Assembly (NCBI GenBank): GCA_019423025.1
Contig: JAHZCD010000014.1
Span: 1 to 12,377, forward strand
Reading direction: 5' to 3'
Source of the DNA: Haemophilus sp.
GTDB taxonomy: Bacteria > Pseudomonadota > Gammaproteobacteria > Enterobacterales > Pasteurellaceae
Length of the DNA: 12,377 nucleotides
Position 1 is the stretch's first letter; every line of letters starts with the position of its first letter. The position numbers and the translations under genes are program-made. The notes beneath the pieces were generated by a model. It did not search any database and had not been told where the DNA came from. It saw nothing but the letters and a program-made list of their open reading frames with translations. This document shows, in pieces, positions 6,606 through 12,377 of this stretch.

Positions 6606-8609
6606 GTGTGCCATCAATTCTTGACCCACATCGTCTAGCAAACTTAAGTAACGTTCATAATGTTTCAACATATCGGCAATCAATTCATCTTGGTCCATAT
6701 ATTGCACATCATAACCCACTCGACCATCAAAGAAATAAGTGTATGGCTCATAGGTCATACTATGTTGGATATGTGGCAAGTTATCATCATTAATTAATTG
6801 CTCTGACACCTCACGACCGATAGATTTCACCCCGTACATAAAGTCTCGCATCAAATCTTTTTGAATGACTAACTCGACTGCAGGTTCATCTTGATCAAAT
6901 AACGTGTTAATTTGCACACTCAATTCATATTTACTAATTAACTCTTGGCGTAGCTCACGCATAGCCGGTAATACCGTATGTTTAAGGAAACGTAAAATAT
7001 CTTTTTCTTGCGTTTGGTTCATCATTTGTTCCAAACGTTCTTTCCACTTATCCCCTGTCCAGAAAATACTGGTTGGATTAACTTTGGTATCAAAATATTT
7101 TTTATCCGCATTCAAGCCTTTCCATAAACTAAAACACATCAACAACATCAACGTGGCGAAAGGTAACGCCACTAATAATGTCATTGCCTGTAGATTAGCC
7201 AAACCACCCGATTGCATTAAAACAATGGCAACAACTGACATTAATATGCCCCACATTACGGCCTGCCAACGAGGTGCTGCAAGGCTTTTATCGCGTGATG
7301 CAATGTTATTTAATACATAAATACCAGAGTCTGCTGAGGTGATAAAGAATAAAGAAATCACCACCAAACTCACTAAACCGGTCACACCAGAAAGCGGTAA
7401 ATAATCTAAGAATTTAAAGAGTAACGTTTCGGGCGAGGAAATCATTTGTCCTAACGTACCTGCAGCTTCCCCATCATTCAACCAAATGGCCGTATTACCA
7501 AATACGGTAAACCACAAGATGCCGAACATGCTAGGAATCACCAACACACCGAAAATAAATTCGCGAATGGTACGTCCTTTCGAGATACGCGCAATAAATA
7601 AACCGACAAATGGCGCCCAAGAACACCACCATGCCCAATACAGAATGGTCCAACCGCTAAACCAGCCAGTATGTTCTTGTTCATAAACATAGGTTTTGAA
7701 GCTTAATTGGACTAAGTTGCTGAGATAAGTTCCGATGTTGTCGCTAAAAGCAGATAACAAATAAAGTGTTGGCCCCGCCACTAATACGAAAATCAACAAA
7801 CAGAAAGCTAATGTTAAATTCAGCTCACTTAAGATTTTTACCCCTTTCCCTACACCAGAAATCGCGGAAAATATCGCTAAACTCATTACCACGGCAATTA
7901 CGACAACTTGCAAGCTGAAGCTATTTTCGCTAATCCAGCCTAATTGATGTAAGCCTGCACCCAATTGTGATGCACCAAAACCTAATGTTGTGATAACACC
8001 AAATAAGGTGGCAAGTAACGCCATAATGTCGATAAGATCGCCTAACTTGCCATTAATACGCTCTTTCAATAACGGATAGAAACAAGAACGTAATGCCAAA
8101 GGTAATTTGTAACGGAATCCAAAGTAAGCCAATGCCAACGCAATCGTGCCATACACCGCCCAGGCATGAATTCCCCAGTGGAATAAGGTGTGTAACAAGG
8201 CTTCTTGTTGCTTATGCTCTGCGCTGCCTGTGGTAATATCAGATAAGTAATGCGTCAATGGCTCTGCTACACCAAAGAACATCAACCCTACCCCCATACC
8301 GGCAGCAAATAACATCGCCAACCAAGACAGAAAACCAAATTCAGGCTCTTCTTCATCATTGCCTAATTTGATATTACCTAGGCTACTGACTGATAAAATG
8401 ACTAAAAAGCCCAAAAATACTGAGAATGCTAATACGTAAAACCAACTAAAGTTGGCAAAAATGCCCGATTTAGCAGCATTTAATAAAGTTTGTGTTTGTT
8501 CAGGTGCGATTAAAATCATCGCGACAAGCAACACCACAAAAAATAACGTTGCACCAATCACTAAAGGATTGAACGACGTTTGCTTTTCCATAAATTTAGA
8601 TAAAGACAA
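6582..8609 (-). CDS. betT: BCCT-family (BetT-like) choline/betaine transporter
   Basis: A secondary transporter of the inner membrane for quaternary-ammonium solutes. BetT of E. coli takes up choline, but the substrate here is not shown by sequence. It has 675 residues and 12 predicted membrane segments. Motifs are GMGVGLMFFGVAEP (104-117), the BCCT signature GWTILYWAWW (319-328), ARISKGRTIREF (340-351) and TSADSGIYVLNN (424-435), where BetP binds sodium. The long cytoplasmic tail (about 500-675), ending DMLKHYERYLSLLD and then HEQTELAE, is typical of BetT. The start is a TTG at 8609, supported by AAGGGGG 5 nt upstream; the ATG at 8591 has no ribosome binding site. No betA, betB or betI lies nearby, so conversion to glycine betaine is not implied. 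It has its own promoter candidate and terminator. Confidence 0.93.
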   Translation of the reverse strand: MSLSKFMEKQTSFNPLVIGATLFFVVLLVAMILIAPEQTQTLLNAAKSGIFANFSWFYVLAFSVFLGFLVILSVSSLGNIKLGNDEEEPEFGFLSWLAMLFAAGMGVGLMFFGVAEPLTHYLSDITTGSAEHKQQEALLHTLFHWGIHAWAVYGTIALALAYFGFRYKLPLALRSCFYPLLKERINGKLGDLIDIMALLATLFGVITTLGFGASQLGAGLHQLGWISENSFSLQVVVIAVVMSLAIFSAISGVGKGVKILSELNLTLAFCLLIFVLVAGPTLYLLSAFSDNIGTYLSNLVQLSFKTYVYEQEHTGWFSGWTILYWAWWCSWAPFVGLFIARISKGRTIREFIFGVLVIPSMFGILWFTVFGNTAIWLNDGEAAGTLGQMISSPETLLFKFLDYLPLSGVTGLVSLVVISLFFITSADSGIYVLNNIASRDKSLAAPRWQAVMWGILMSVVAIVLMQSGGLANLQAMTLLVALPFATLMLLMCFSLWKGLNADKKYFDTKVNPTSIFWTGDKWKERLEQMMNQTQEKDILRFLKHTVLPAMRELRQELISKYELSVQINTLFDQDEPAVELVIQKDLMRDFMYGVKSIGREVSEQLINDDNLPHIQHSMTYEPYTYFFDGRVGYDVQYMDQDELIADMLKHYERYLSLLDDVGQELMAHEQTELAE

Positions 8610-8686
8610 CGCTTCCCCCTTAAAAATTAAGTGAATAAAAATAAAATCAGATTAAATAAAATAAGGCCTTAAGCCCTAAATGGTGA

Positions 8687-8698
8687 GATGGAACCATC
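8687..8698. repeat. short inverted repeat near the betT start point
   Basis: GATGG-AA-CCATC, perfect over 5 bp per arm. It lies just downstream of the candidate -10 of the betT-like gene, where an operator could sit. It may also be chance. Confidence 0.3.
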
Positions 8699-8702
8699 GC
8701 AA

Positions 8703-8731
8703 ATGATAGCACGGAGAAGTGCGATTTTGAA
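8703..8731 (-). promoter_or_regulatory. candidate promoter of the betT-like gene
   Basis: On the minus strand, TTCAAA (8731-8726), a 17-bp spacer ending in TGC, and TATCAT (8708-8703). This makes an extended -10 (TGCTATCAT). The predicted leader to the TTG start is about 85-90 nt and ends in a strong AAGGGGG ribosome site. Confidence 0.5.
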
Positions 8732-8789
8732 GAAAACGCTCAGTAGGATTTGAGTGGATTGTTTCCAAAAGTGCATTTATGGTATAAAA

Positions 8790-8831
8790 AAATACCAATT
8801 ATTTCAAATTAGGAAAATATTGATGGTATTT
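8790..8831 (-). terminator. possible terminator after the OsmC-like remnant
   Basis: On the minus strand, AAATACCA and TGGTATTT form an 8-bp stem around a 26-nt loop that has a further CAAT/ATTG pairing inside, followed by a run of T. A second overlapping inverted repeat, GGTAT-N6-ATACC (8781-8796), shares one arm. It lies 33 nt past the OsmC-like stop. The stem is weak in G/C. Confidence 0.4.
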
Positions 8832-8864
8832 AATTTAAGTCGTATTTTTAACTGATATAATGAA

Positions 8865-9164
8865 TTACAAAACTTGCTCAAACAAGACAGTAAAAGAAAA
8901 CGTTTTATTTAATGTGTTGTAGATAAAACAATTTCTTAATGCAGCTTCAGTAAGCTTATCAAACGTCTGATCATCTAAATCAGATGAAATAAAAATTTTA
9001 ATTTTACAATCGGTTATGTGTGGAGGTTCATCATAACCATGCACACCAAGTAAGGTTAAAGGATTGGCGAGGTTGAGCCAAATTTTTCCTTCCATTTCTA
9101 CAATATCGGCACGTTGTTGAACAAAATGCGCTTTTACACTACTCAAAATGCCAATGCAGTTAAG
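8865..9164 (-). pseudogene. C-terminal fragment of an OsmC-family protein
   Basis: OsmC/Ohr proteins are cytoplasmic thiol peroxidases that use two cysteines, one in each half. About 99 codons remain open here, from a TGA at 9167-9165 to the TAA at 8867-8865. The end matches the family pattern: LTLLGVHGYDEPP, KIKIFISSDLDDQTFDKLTE, then RNCFIYNTL carrying the second cysteine. The usual length is about 130-145 residues, and the N-terminal beta strands are missing. The only possible starts are non-ATG (for example TTG at 9146) and have no ribosome binding site. The upstream end abuts a transposase remnant, so insertion or deletion probably removed the front. The family call rests on pattern recognition; an unrelated short protein is possible. 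Confidence 0.65.
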
Positions 9165-9176
9165 TCATCGGAGCAA

Positions 9177-9190
9177 GGGAAAAACTCTAC
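9177..9190. repeat. 14-bp direct repeat, copy 1
   Basis: GGGAAAAACTCTAC matches GGTAAAAACTCTAC at 9379-9392 in 13 of 14 positions. The two copies lie 202 bp apart and enclose most of the transposase remnant. This copy is inside the remnant's reading frame. Confidence 0.6.
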
Positions 9191-9316
9191 AAACGTCTAG
9201 CAAAAATGGTTGAGCATAACTTTACGGAAGCAGAACAACACCATAGACATAGTTATGCCCATTACAGAGGTTCGTCGAAAGTACACATGCAAGCAAGCAC
9301 AAAATATCAAGAAAAT

Positions 9317-9338
9317 GCCCTTGTGCTATGGGCTTTTT
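9317..9338 (+). terminator. weak hairpin with T run at the end of the transposase remnant
   Basis: GCCC (9317-9320) and GGGC (9330-9333) enclose 9 nt and are followed by TTTTT on the plus strand. An alternative pairing, AGCACAA with TTGTGCT, overlaps it. The stem is short, so function is doubtful. Confidence 0.25.
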
Positions 9339-9378
9339 TACGCTTTTTATAATTCAGACTTTATTAATATGAGGTAAT

Positions 9379-9392
9379 GGTAAAAACTCTAC
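9379..9392. repeat. 14-bp direct repeat, copy 2
   Basis: This is the counterpart of 9177-9190 with one mismatch. It lies in the otherwise featureless stretch 9353-9450, between the transposase remnant and the nadN terminator. Confidence 0.6.
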
Positions 9393-9451
9393 GAAACTGA
9401 CTGCTTGAATGGCAATCTAAAGTGAAATGTAATAGAAAGAGATAAAACGAC

Positions 9452-9495
9452 AAAAAATAAACCCACCTTTACCAGATGGTCTATAAAGTGGGTTT
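9452..9495 (-). terminator. nadN rho-independent terminator
   Basis: Arms AAACCCAC (9459-9466) and GTGGGTTT (9488-9495) pair perfectly. TTTA/TAAA extends the stem past a single bulged base. On the minus strand TTATTTTTTG follows. It lies about 56 nt past the nadN stop and closes the operon. Confidence 0.88.
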
Positions 9496-9551
9496 GCCTG
9501 AGGTATAAAATCGAGTGTTAAATACGCGCTATTTTCAATATATTTTAGCTT

Positions 9552-11363
9552 TTATTTTTTAGGTAACGCATCACTAGAAGCATTAAATTTCACATTTGAT
9601 GAAGTGTAAGCCTCAAAGTGCGGATGTTTTTTCATAAATTTAATGAAACTTTCCGCATCAGGCAAGTAAGTATCAACGCCTTCATATTTCGGATCGTTAA
9701 ATAATTTACCAAAAGTTTTGTAACCATCTTTACCGCTAGCTACATAAGCATTAGTACCAACGAGATAACGTTTATTATCATCAATTGGTTCCCATTGTTG
9801 GGTTTGTTTATTCAATACTTCCACGCTGACTAAACGTTTACCTTCCGCATTTGGTATTTCATTCGCTTCGTAACGAATGCCCGCGCCATAAGGGAATGCC
9901 CCTGTAGAACCATCAACTAAAGCAAATTGCATCGCATCTTCAAGCACTTGTTTCACTAACGAACCTTCCATTTTATAGGTATATAACGTATTCCCGAAAG
10001 GTAAGAAAGTATAAGCATCATTAAAGGTTACATTGCCTGGTAAAATATCCGCACGAACACCGCCTGCATTTTGAATGGTTAAATCCACTGTTTTGAGTTC
10101 GTTATACATTGTTTCTGCAATAAAACGCGTTGCAATAGAACCTTCTGGATTTGAGCCTGCTTTATTTGGGATACGATTTGCTGAACCACCCGGCATTGCA
10201 GAACCGGTGATGACGCCAACAATTTCTTGTGCTAAACGATCTTTTTCACTTTTATATTTTGAAATAAGCATGTCTGTTTTTGCATCATGATCATCAAGTG
10301 AAATACTCTTCATTGACTTTAAAGTATCAAGCGCTTTTTTACGTTCATCGCCTGTTAATTCAGTCCATTTACCTTCCGCATTTTTCACTTGAAGTTTATG
10401 AGAACTCATTAACACATGAGGAATTTTACGAGTAATAGACGCAATACCTTCAGGACTGAATTTAACACCTAAGTCACCCACAACAGCAGAATAAGCCCAA
10501 CCTTCCATTACAAATACCGGTTCGCCATTCGGATTTTTAAATTCAAGCGGATATTCATAGATTACTGGAAGTTTTAAACCACGTAATTCATCATTTCCGT
10601 ATAAATAATGTGAATCCCCAGTAACGATCACATCAATATCATTTACTTTTTGAGCAATTTCGATATTTTTTTCACTTCCTGCATGTGAAAGTAAAATGAT
10701 TTTATTAATGCCTTGTTGTTTTAGCGCATTTGCCATAATTTGTGCGGTAGCAATTTCATCATAGAACTTCACATCCTTACCTGGTGAAGATGAATTAACC
10801 GTTTTATTCACGGTATCTAAACCGATAATGGCAATTTTTTCTCCATCCACAGTGAAAATATCGTAAGGTTTCCATTTGTTATATAAAATTGAATTTTTAT
10901 CAGGAATAACATTGGCTGAAAGTACTGGAATTTTTAATGGCTCGAGTAGTTTTAATAAACCTTCATTACCCGCGTCAAATTCATGGTTACCCAAAGTAAA
11001 ATAATGGAAATTACCAGCATTCATGACAGCCGCATCAGCGGAACCGCCAAAAAGTGTGAAATACAGCGTACCGGTAATCGCATCACCAGCATGTAGCACT
11101 AATGGATTTTTATACTTTTTACGTAACTCATAAAGTTTTCCATTCACAGCAGAAAAACCGCCAATATCAACCTTTGTTTGTTGACCATTTAGATTAATTC
11201 TTGCTTCGTGCGGTTCCAAATAAGAATGGTGGTCGTTAATATGTAAGATACTTAACTCCACAGCTTTATGTGCTTGCGGCGCTTCTTTAGCAAAGGCTGC
11301 ACCTGAGCAAAGCATTGCTAACGCACTAACTGCAAAGGTAACTGATTTTTTAGATAAAAACAT
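9552..11363 (-). CDS. nadN: periplasmic NAD nucleotidase / 5'-nucleotidase
   Basis: NadN of Haemophilus splits external NAD into NMN and AMP and dephosphorylates NMN to nicotinamide riboside, which enters the cell through PnuC. This is the route that satisfies V-factor need. The 603-residue protein has a signal peptide with an AFA-KE cleavage site after residue 25. The metallophosphatase domain carries HINDHH (Asp44, His46), HAGDAITGT (Asp94), GNHEFDAG (Asn126, His127), LSHAG (His227) and TGDSH (His252). The C-terminal nucleotide-binding domain shows NAGGVRADI (432-440), FLPFGNTLY (453-461) and ASGKDGYKTF (542-551). The ATG at 11363 follows AAGGAG at a 5-nt spacing. It begins 24 nt past an exported protein of unknown role, probably in one operon. 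Confidence 0.96.
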   Translation of the reverse strand: MFLSKKSVTFAVSALAMLCSGAAFAKEAPQAHKAVELSILHINDHHSYLEPHEARINLNGQQTKVDIGGFSAVNGKLYELRKKYKNPLVLHAGDAITGTLYFTLFGGSADAAVMNAGNFHYFTLGNHEFDAGNEGLLKLLEPLKIPVLSANVIPDKNSILYNKWKPYDIFTVDGEKIAIIGLDTVNKTVNSSSPGKDVKFYDEIATAQIMANALKQQGINKIILLSHAGSEKNIEIAQKVNDIDVIVTGDSHYLYGNDELRGLKLPVIYEYPLEFKNPNGEPVFVMEGWAYSAVVGDLGVKFSPEGIASITRKIPHVLMSSHKLQVKNAEGKWTELTGDERKKALDTLKSMKSISLDDHDAKTDMLISKYKSEKDRLAQEIVGVITGSAMPGGSANRIPNKAGSNPEGSIATRFIAETMYNELKTVDLTIQNAGGVRADILPGNVTFNDAYTFLPFGNTLYTYKMEGSLVKQVLEDAMQFALVDGSTGAFPYGAGIRYEANEIPNAEGKRLVSVEVLNKQTQQWEPIDDNKRYLVGTNAYVASGKDGYKTFGKLFNDPKYEGVDTYLPDAESFIKFMKKHPHFEAYTSSNVKFNASSDALPKK

Positions 11364-11387
11364 AATGGCTCCTTGTGAGTAAACGGA

Positions 11388-12167
11388 TTAATTTAAGCCT
11401 TCAAGCATTGCTTGGAAAGTCTTATAACGAATAGCATAGTTATTGTGTTGAAGATTTTCACGTGCTTGATCTAAATACGAAAAATCATCAACCTCCACCC
11501 CTTTAAATTGGCGAGCAAACATCATATTGGCTAGAGCTAGGCGGGGCTTAATTTCAGAAGAAGGGGTTATCAAACTCACTCGATTCTCAGTAATAGAAAA
11601 AGTTGTTTGATTAGGAAAATCTTGACGCATCTGTTCAATAATTTTTTGAAATATGCCTTTAGCATCCAAAGACAATAATATAATTTGATCTGGTTTGGCT
11701 CCCCTTTCTAGTAAAGCCTGAACAAATTGCTCCGAATTATCTGTTTGACGAATATAAATTTTTGCCTGCTCATTCGCTAAAAAAGACACCAATAAGTTTT
11801 TCTTCATTTCCTGAATTAAATTAGCATCGCCAGTATTTATCGGCTCAAAGTATAAGTAATCAAGAAATTTAGGAGTGAGATTTTTATCTGTTTTAAAAAT
11901 GCGAGTTAGGATTTTTTCGCTTATTTGGATCTGATTATCTAGGAATTGAGGAGGTAAAGAAAAAAGTGCGGTGAGTTTTTTCTGTAAAATCGAAACTTGT
12001 TGCTTTTCTTGTTTGGCTAAAGCGATTGAAAATTGTTGTTTTAAAGCCTCAGCGGACTCAGTAGATACTGATTGTTGAGAAGACGGAGGAGGACTCGCTA
12101 TCACAGATTGTTGAATGCCAATACATGACGCTAATCCAAGTAACACAGAATGAAAACCGATTTTCAT
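11388..12167 (-). CDS. exported protein of unknown function, probable lipoprotein, upstream of nadN
   Basis: I do not recognise this family. The 259-residue protein begins MKIGFHSVLLGLASCIG. The stretch L12-A13-S14-C15 fits a lipobox, so it may be a lipoprotein anchored by Cys15. The hydrophobic segment continues to about 25, so ordinary signal peptidase cleavage is also possible. After a Ser/Pro/Gln-rich linker (25-40) the protein looks mainly helical and rich in Gln, Lys and Leu (about 40-75 and 85-125). A mixed alpha/beta part (about 135-215) follows, and no catalytic motif is apparent. The ATG at 12167 is preceded by GAGG at a 6-nt spacing. The ATG at 12179 has no such site, so I reject the longer form. 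It is the first gene of the nadN operon and contains an uptake core at 11964-11972. Confidence 0.8.
   Translation of the reverse strand: MKIGFHSVLLGLASCIGIQQSVIASPPPSSQQSVSTESAEALKQQFSIALAKQEKQQVSILQKKLTALFSLPPQFLDNQIQISEKILTRIFKTDKNLTPKFLDYLYFEPINTGDANLIQEMKKNLLVSFLANEQAKIYIRQTDNSEQFVQALLERGAKPDQIILLSLDAKGIFQKIIEQMRQDFPNQTTFSITENRVSLITPSSEIKPRLALANMMFARQFKGVEVDDFSYLDQARENLQHNNYAIRYKTFQAMLEGLN
11964..11972 (+). repeat. DNA uptake signal core inside the exported-protein gene
   Basis: An exact AAGTGCGGT on the plus strand, preceded by a run of A. It is the only exact core in the right half of the window. A near miss, AAGTGCGGA, lies at 9616-9624 within nadN. Confidence 0.9.
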
Positions 12168-12187
12168 AATAAACCTCATTTAACTGA

Positions 12188-12207
12188 TATTTTATCAATA
12201 TAAAATA
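12188..12207 (-). repeat. AT-rich hairpin in the leader of the nadN operon
   Basis: TATTTTAT (12188-12195) and ATAAAATA (12200-12207) pair perfectly over 8 bp with a 4-nt loop, about 10 nt upstream of the ribosome binding site. It is weak, being all A/T. It might modulate ribosome access or RNA stability. Confidence 0.4.
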
Positions 12208-12254
12208 CCGCTTAACGCGTAAACTTGACCTAAAACTATTTGAGAGTTTCTTAG

Positions 12255-12283
12255 ATTATACGTAAAACAAAATTGCATGTGAA
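12255..12283 (-). promoter_or_regulatory. promoter of the exported-protein / nadN operon
   Basis: On the minus strand, TTCACA (12283-12278), a 17-bp spacer and a perfect TATAAT (12260-12255). The -35 matches 5 of 6 positions. The predicted start near 12248 gives a leader of about 80 nt. This is the strongest promoter-like sequence I found in the window. Confidence 0.75.
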
Positions 12284-12297
12284 TGATAATGTTTACC
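12279..12297. promoter_or_regulatory. candidate Fur box over the -35 of the nadN operon promoter
   Basis: GTGAATGATAATGTTTACC matches the classical 19-bp Fur consensus (GATAATGATAATCATTATC) at 14 of 19 positions, including the nine-base run AATGATAAT. It overlaps the -35 hexamer, so a bound repressor would block the promoter. Binding is inferred only. Confidence 0.45.
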
Positions 12298-12338
12298 TTT
12301 TCAAGAGAATATAACGTACTTATTAGAATGCTCATCGA

Positions 12339-12370
12339 AAACTTGCAAGTTTGCTCAAAAAGTATAAAAT
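12339..12370 (+). promoter_or_regulatory. possible outward-facing promoter with a palindrome, right edge
   Basis: A perfect 14-bp palindrome, AAACTTGCAAGTTT (12339-12352), runs into GCTCAAAAAGTATAAAAT. TTGCAA, a 16-bp spacer and TAAAAT could form a plus-strand promoter for a gene beyond the right edge. The same CTTGC-N3-TTTGCTCAAAAAGT-N-TAAAAT layout occurs inverted at 8-36. Confidence 0.35.
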
Positions 12371-12377
12371 TCGCAAG

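Larger units (their letters stand above)
9164..9352 (+). pseudogene. C-terminal remnant of an IS1182-like transposase
   Basis: This is an open stretch of 62 codons ending in TAA. It contains REKLYKRLAKMVEHNFTEAE followed by QHHRHSYAHYRGSSKVHMQA. IS1182-family transposases end with a similar block: a glutamate in an ER-SF-type motif (the last acid of the DDE triad), then an H-G--YARYRG--KV-MQA stretch. The rest of the transposase and any clear terminal inverted repeats are absent, so it cannot move. It runs opposite to its neighbours. The left end coincides with the broken OsmC-like gene. The exact IS family is uncertain without a search. Confidence 0.6.

Noticed and set aside
8866..9146. The OsmC-like frame as a complete 93-residue gene with a TTG start
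   Set aside because: There is no ribosome site before the TTG, the similarity begins mid-domain, and the frame stays open up to the junction with the transposase relic.
9353..9450. Possible small gene between the transposase remnant and the nadN terminator
   Set aside because: All frames on both strands are short and broken by stops, and none has a start with a ribosome site. Nothing beyond the 14-bp repeat could be supported.
12168..12179. Upstream ATG for the exported protein
   Set aside because: No ribosome site precedes it, and its own sequence ATGAGG supplies the GAGG for the ATG at 12167.
12290..12295. TGTTTA, half of a NadR-type operator, upstream of the nadN operon
   Set aside because: The second half (TAAACA at 6-nt spacing) is missing, and the sequence is better explained as part of the Fur-like site.

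Overview
The window comes from the Pasteurellaceae, most likely a Haemophilus close to H. parainfluenzae. It contains nine exact copies of the Hin-type DNA uptake signal core AAGTGCGGT, six of them paired head to head inside three transcription terminators. The proteins look strongly Haemophilus-like. An intact hemB points away from H. influenzae, which cannot make porphyrin from aminolevulinate. A full nadN fits a lineage that scavenges external NAD. The species is an inference.

Every intact gene lies on the minus strand, so transcription runs from high to low coordinates. From right to left: (1) 11.4-12.3 kb, a strong promoter with a Fur-box-like sequence over its -35, then an unrecognised exported protein and nadN, the periplasmic NAD nucleotidase, ending in a terminator near 9.47 kb. 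(2) 8.6-9.4 kb, a decayed stretch with the 62-residue C-terminal end of an IS1182-like transposase (plus strand) abutting the C-terminal fragment of an OsmC-family gene (minus strand). (3) 4.5-8.6 kb, two tandem BCCT-family transporters: an intact BetT-like gene and a divergent copy. (4) 2.75-4.5 kb, tatABC, with a good promoter. (5) 1.6-2.75 kb, hemB. (6) 0.07-1.6 kb, gdhA.

Most of the genes have clear housekeeping or uptake roles: glutamate synthesis, tetrapyrrole synthesis, export of folded proteins, betaine/choline-type solute uptake and NAD salvage. The unusual part is the second BCCT gene. It ends at a nonsense codon, and the former C-terminal codons survive in frame behind it. It has lost the conserved TSADS motif and lacks a visible ribosome binding site. 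It is bracketed by a 48-bp direct repeat (47/48 identical) that includes its own and its neighbour's terminator. Other points of interest are the Fur-like site ahead of the nadN operon, the unrecognised exported partner of nadN, and a matching outward-facing motif at both ends of the window. I saw no CRISPR array, tRNA, rRNA or origin, and no sign of a wholly new multi-gene system.
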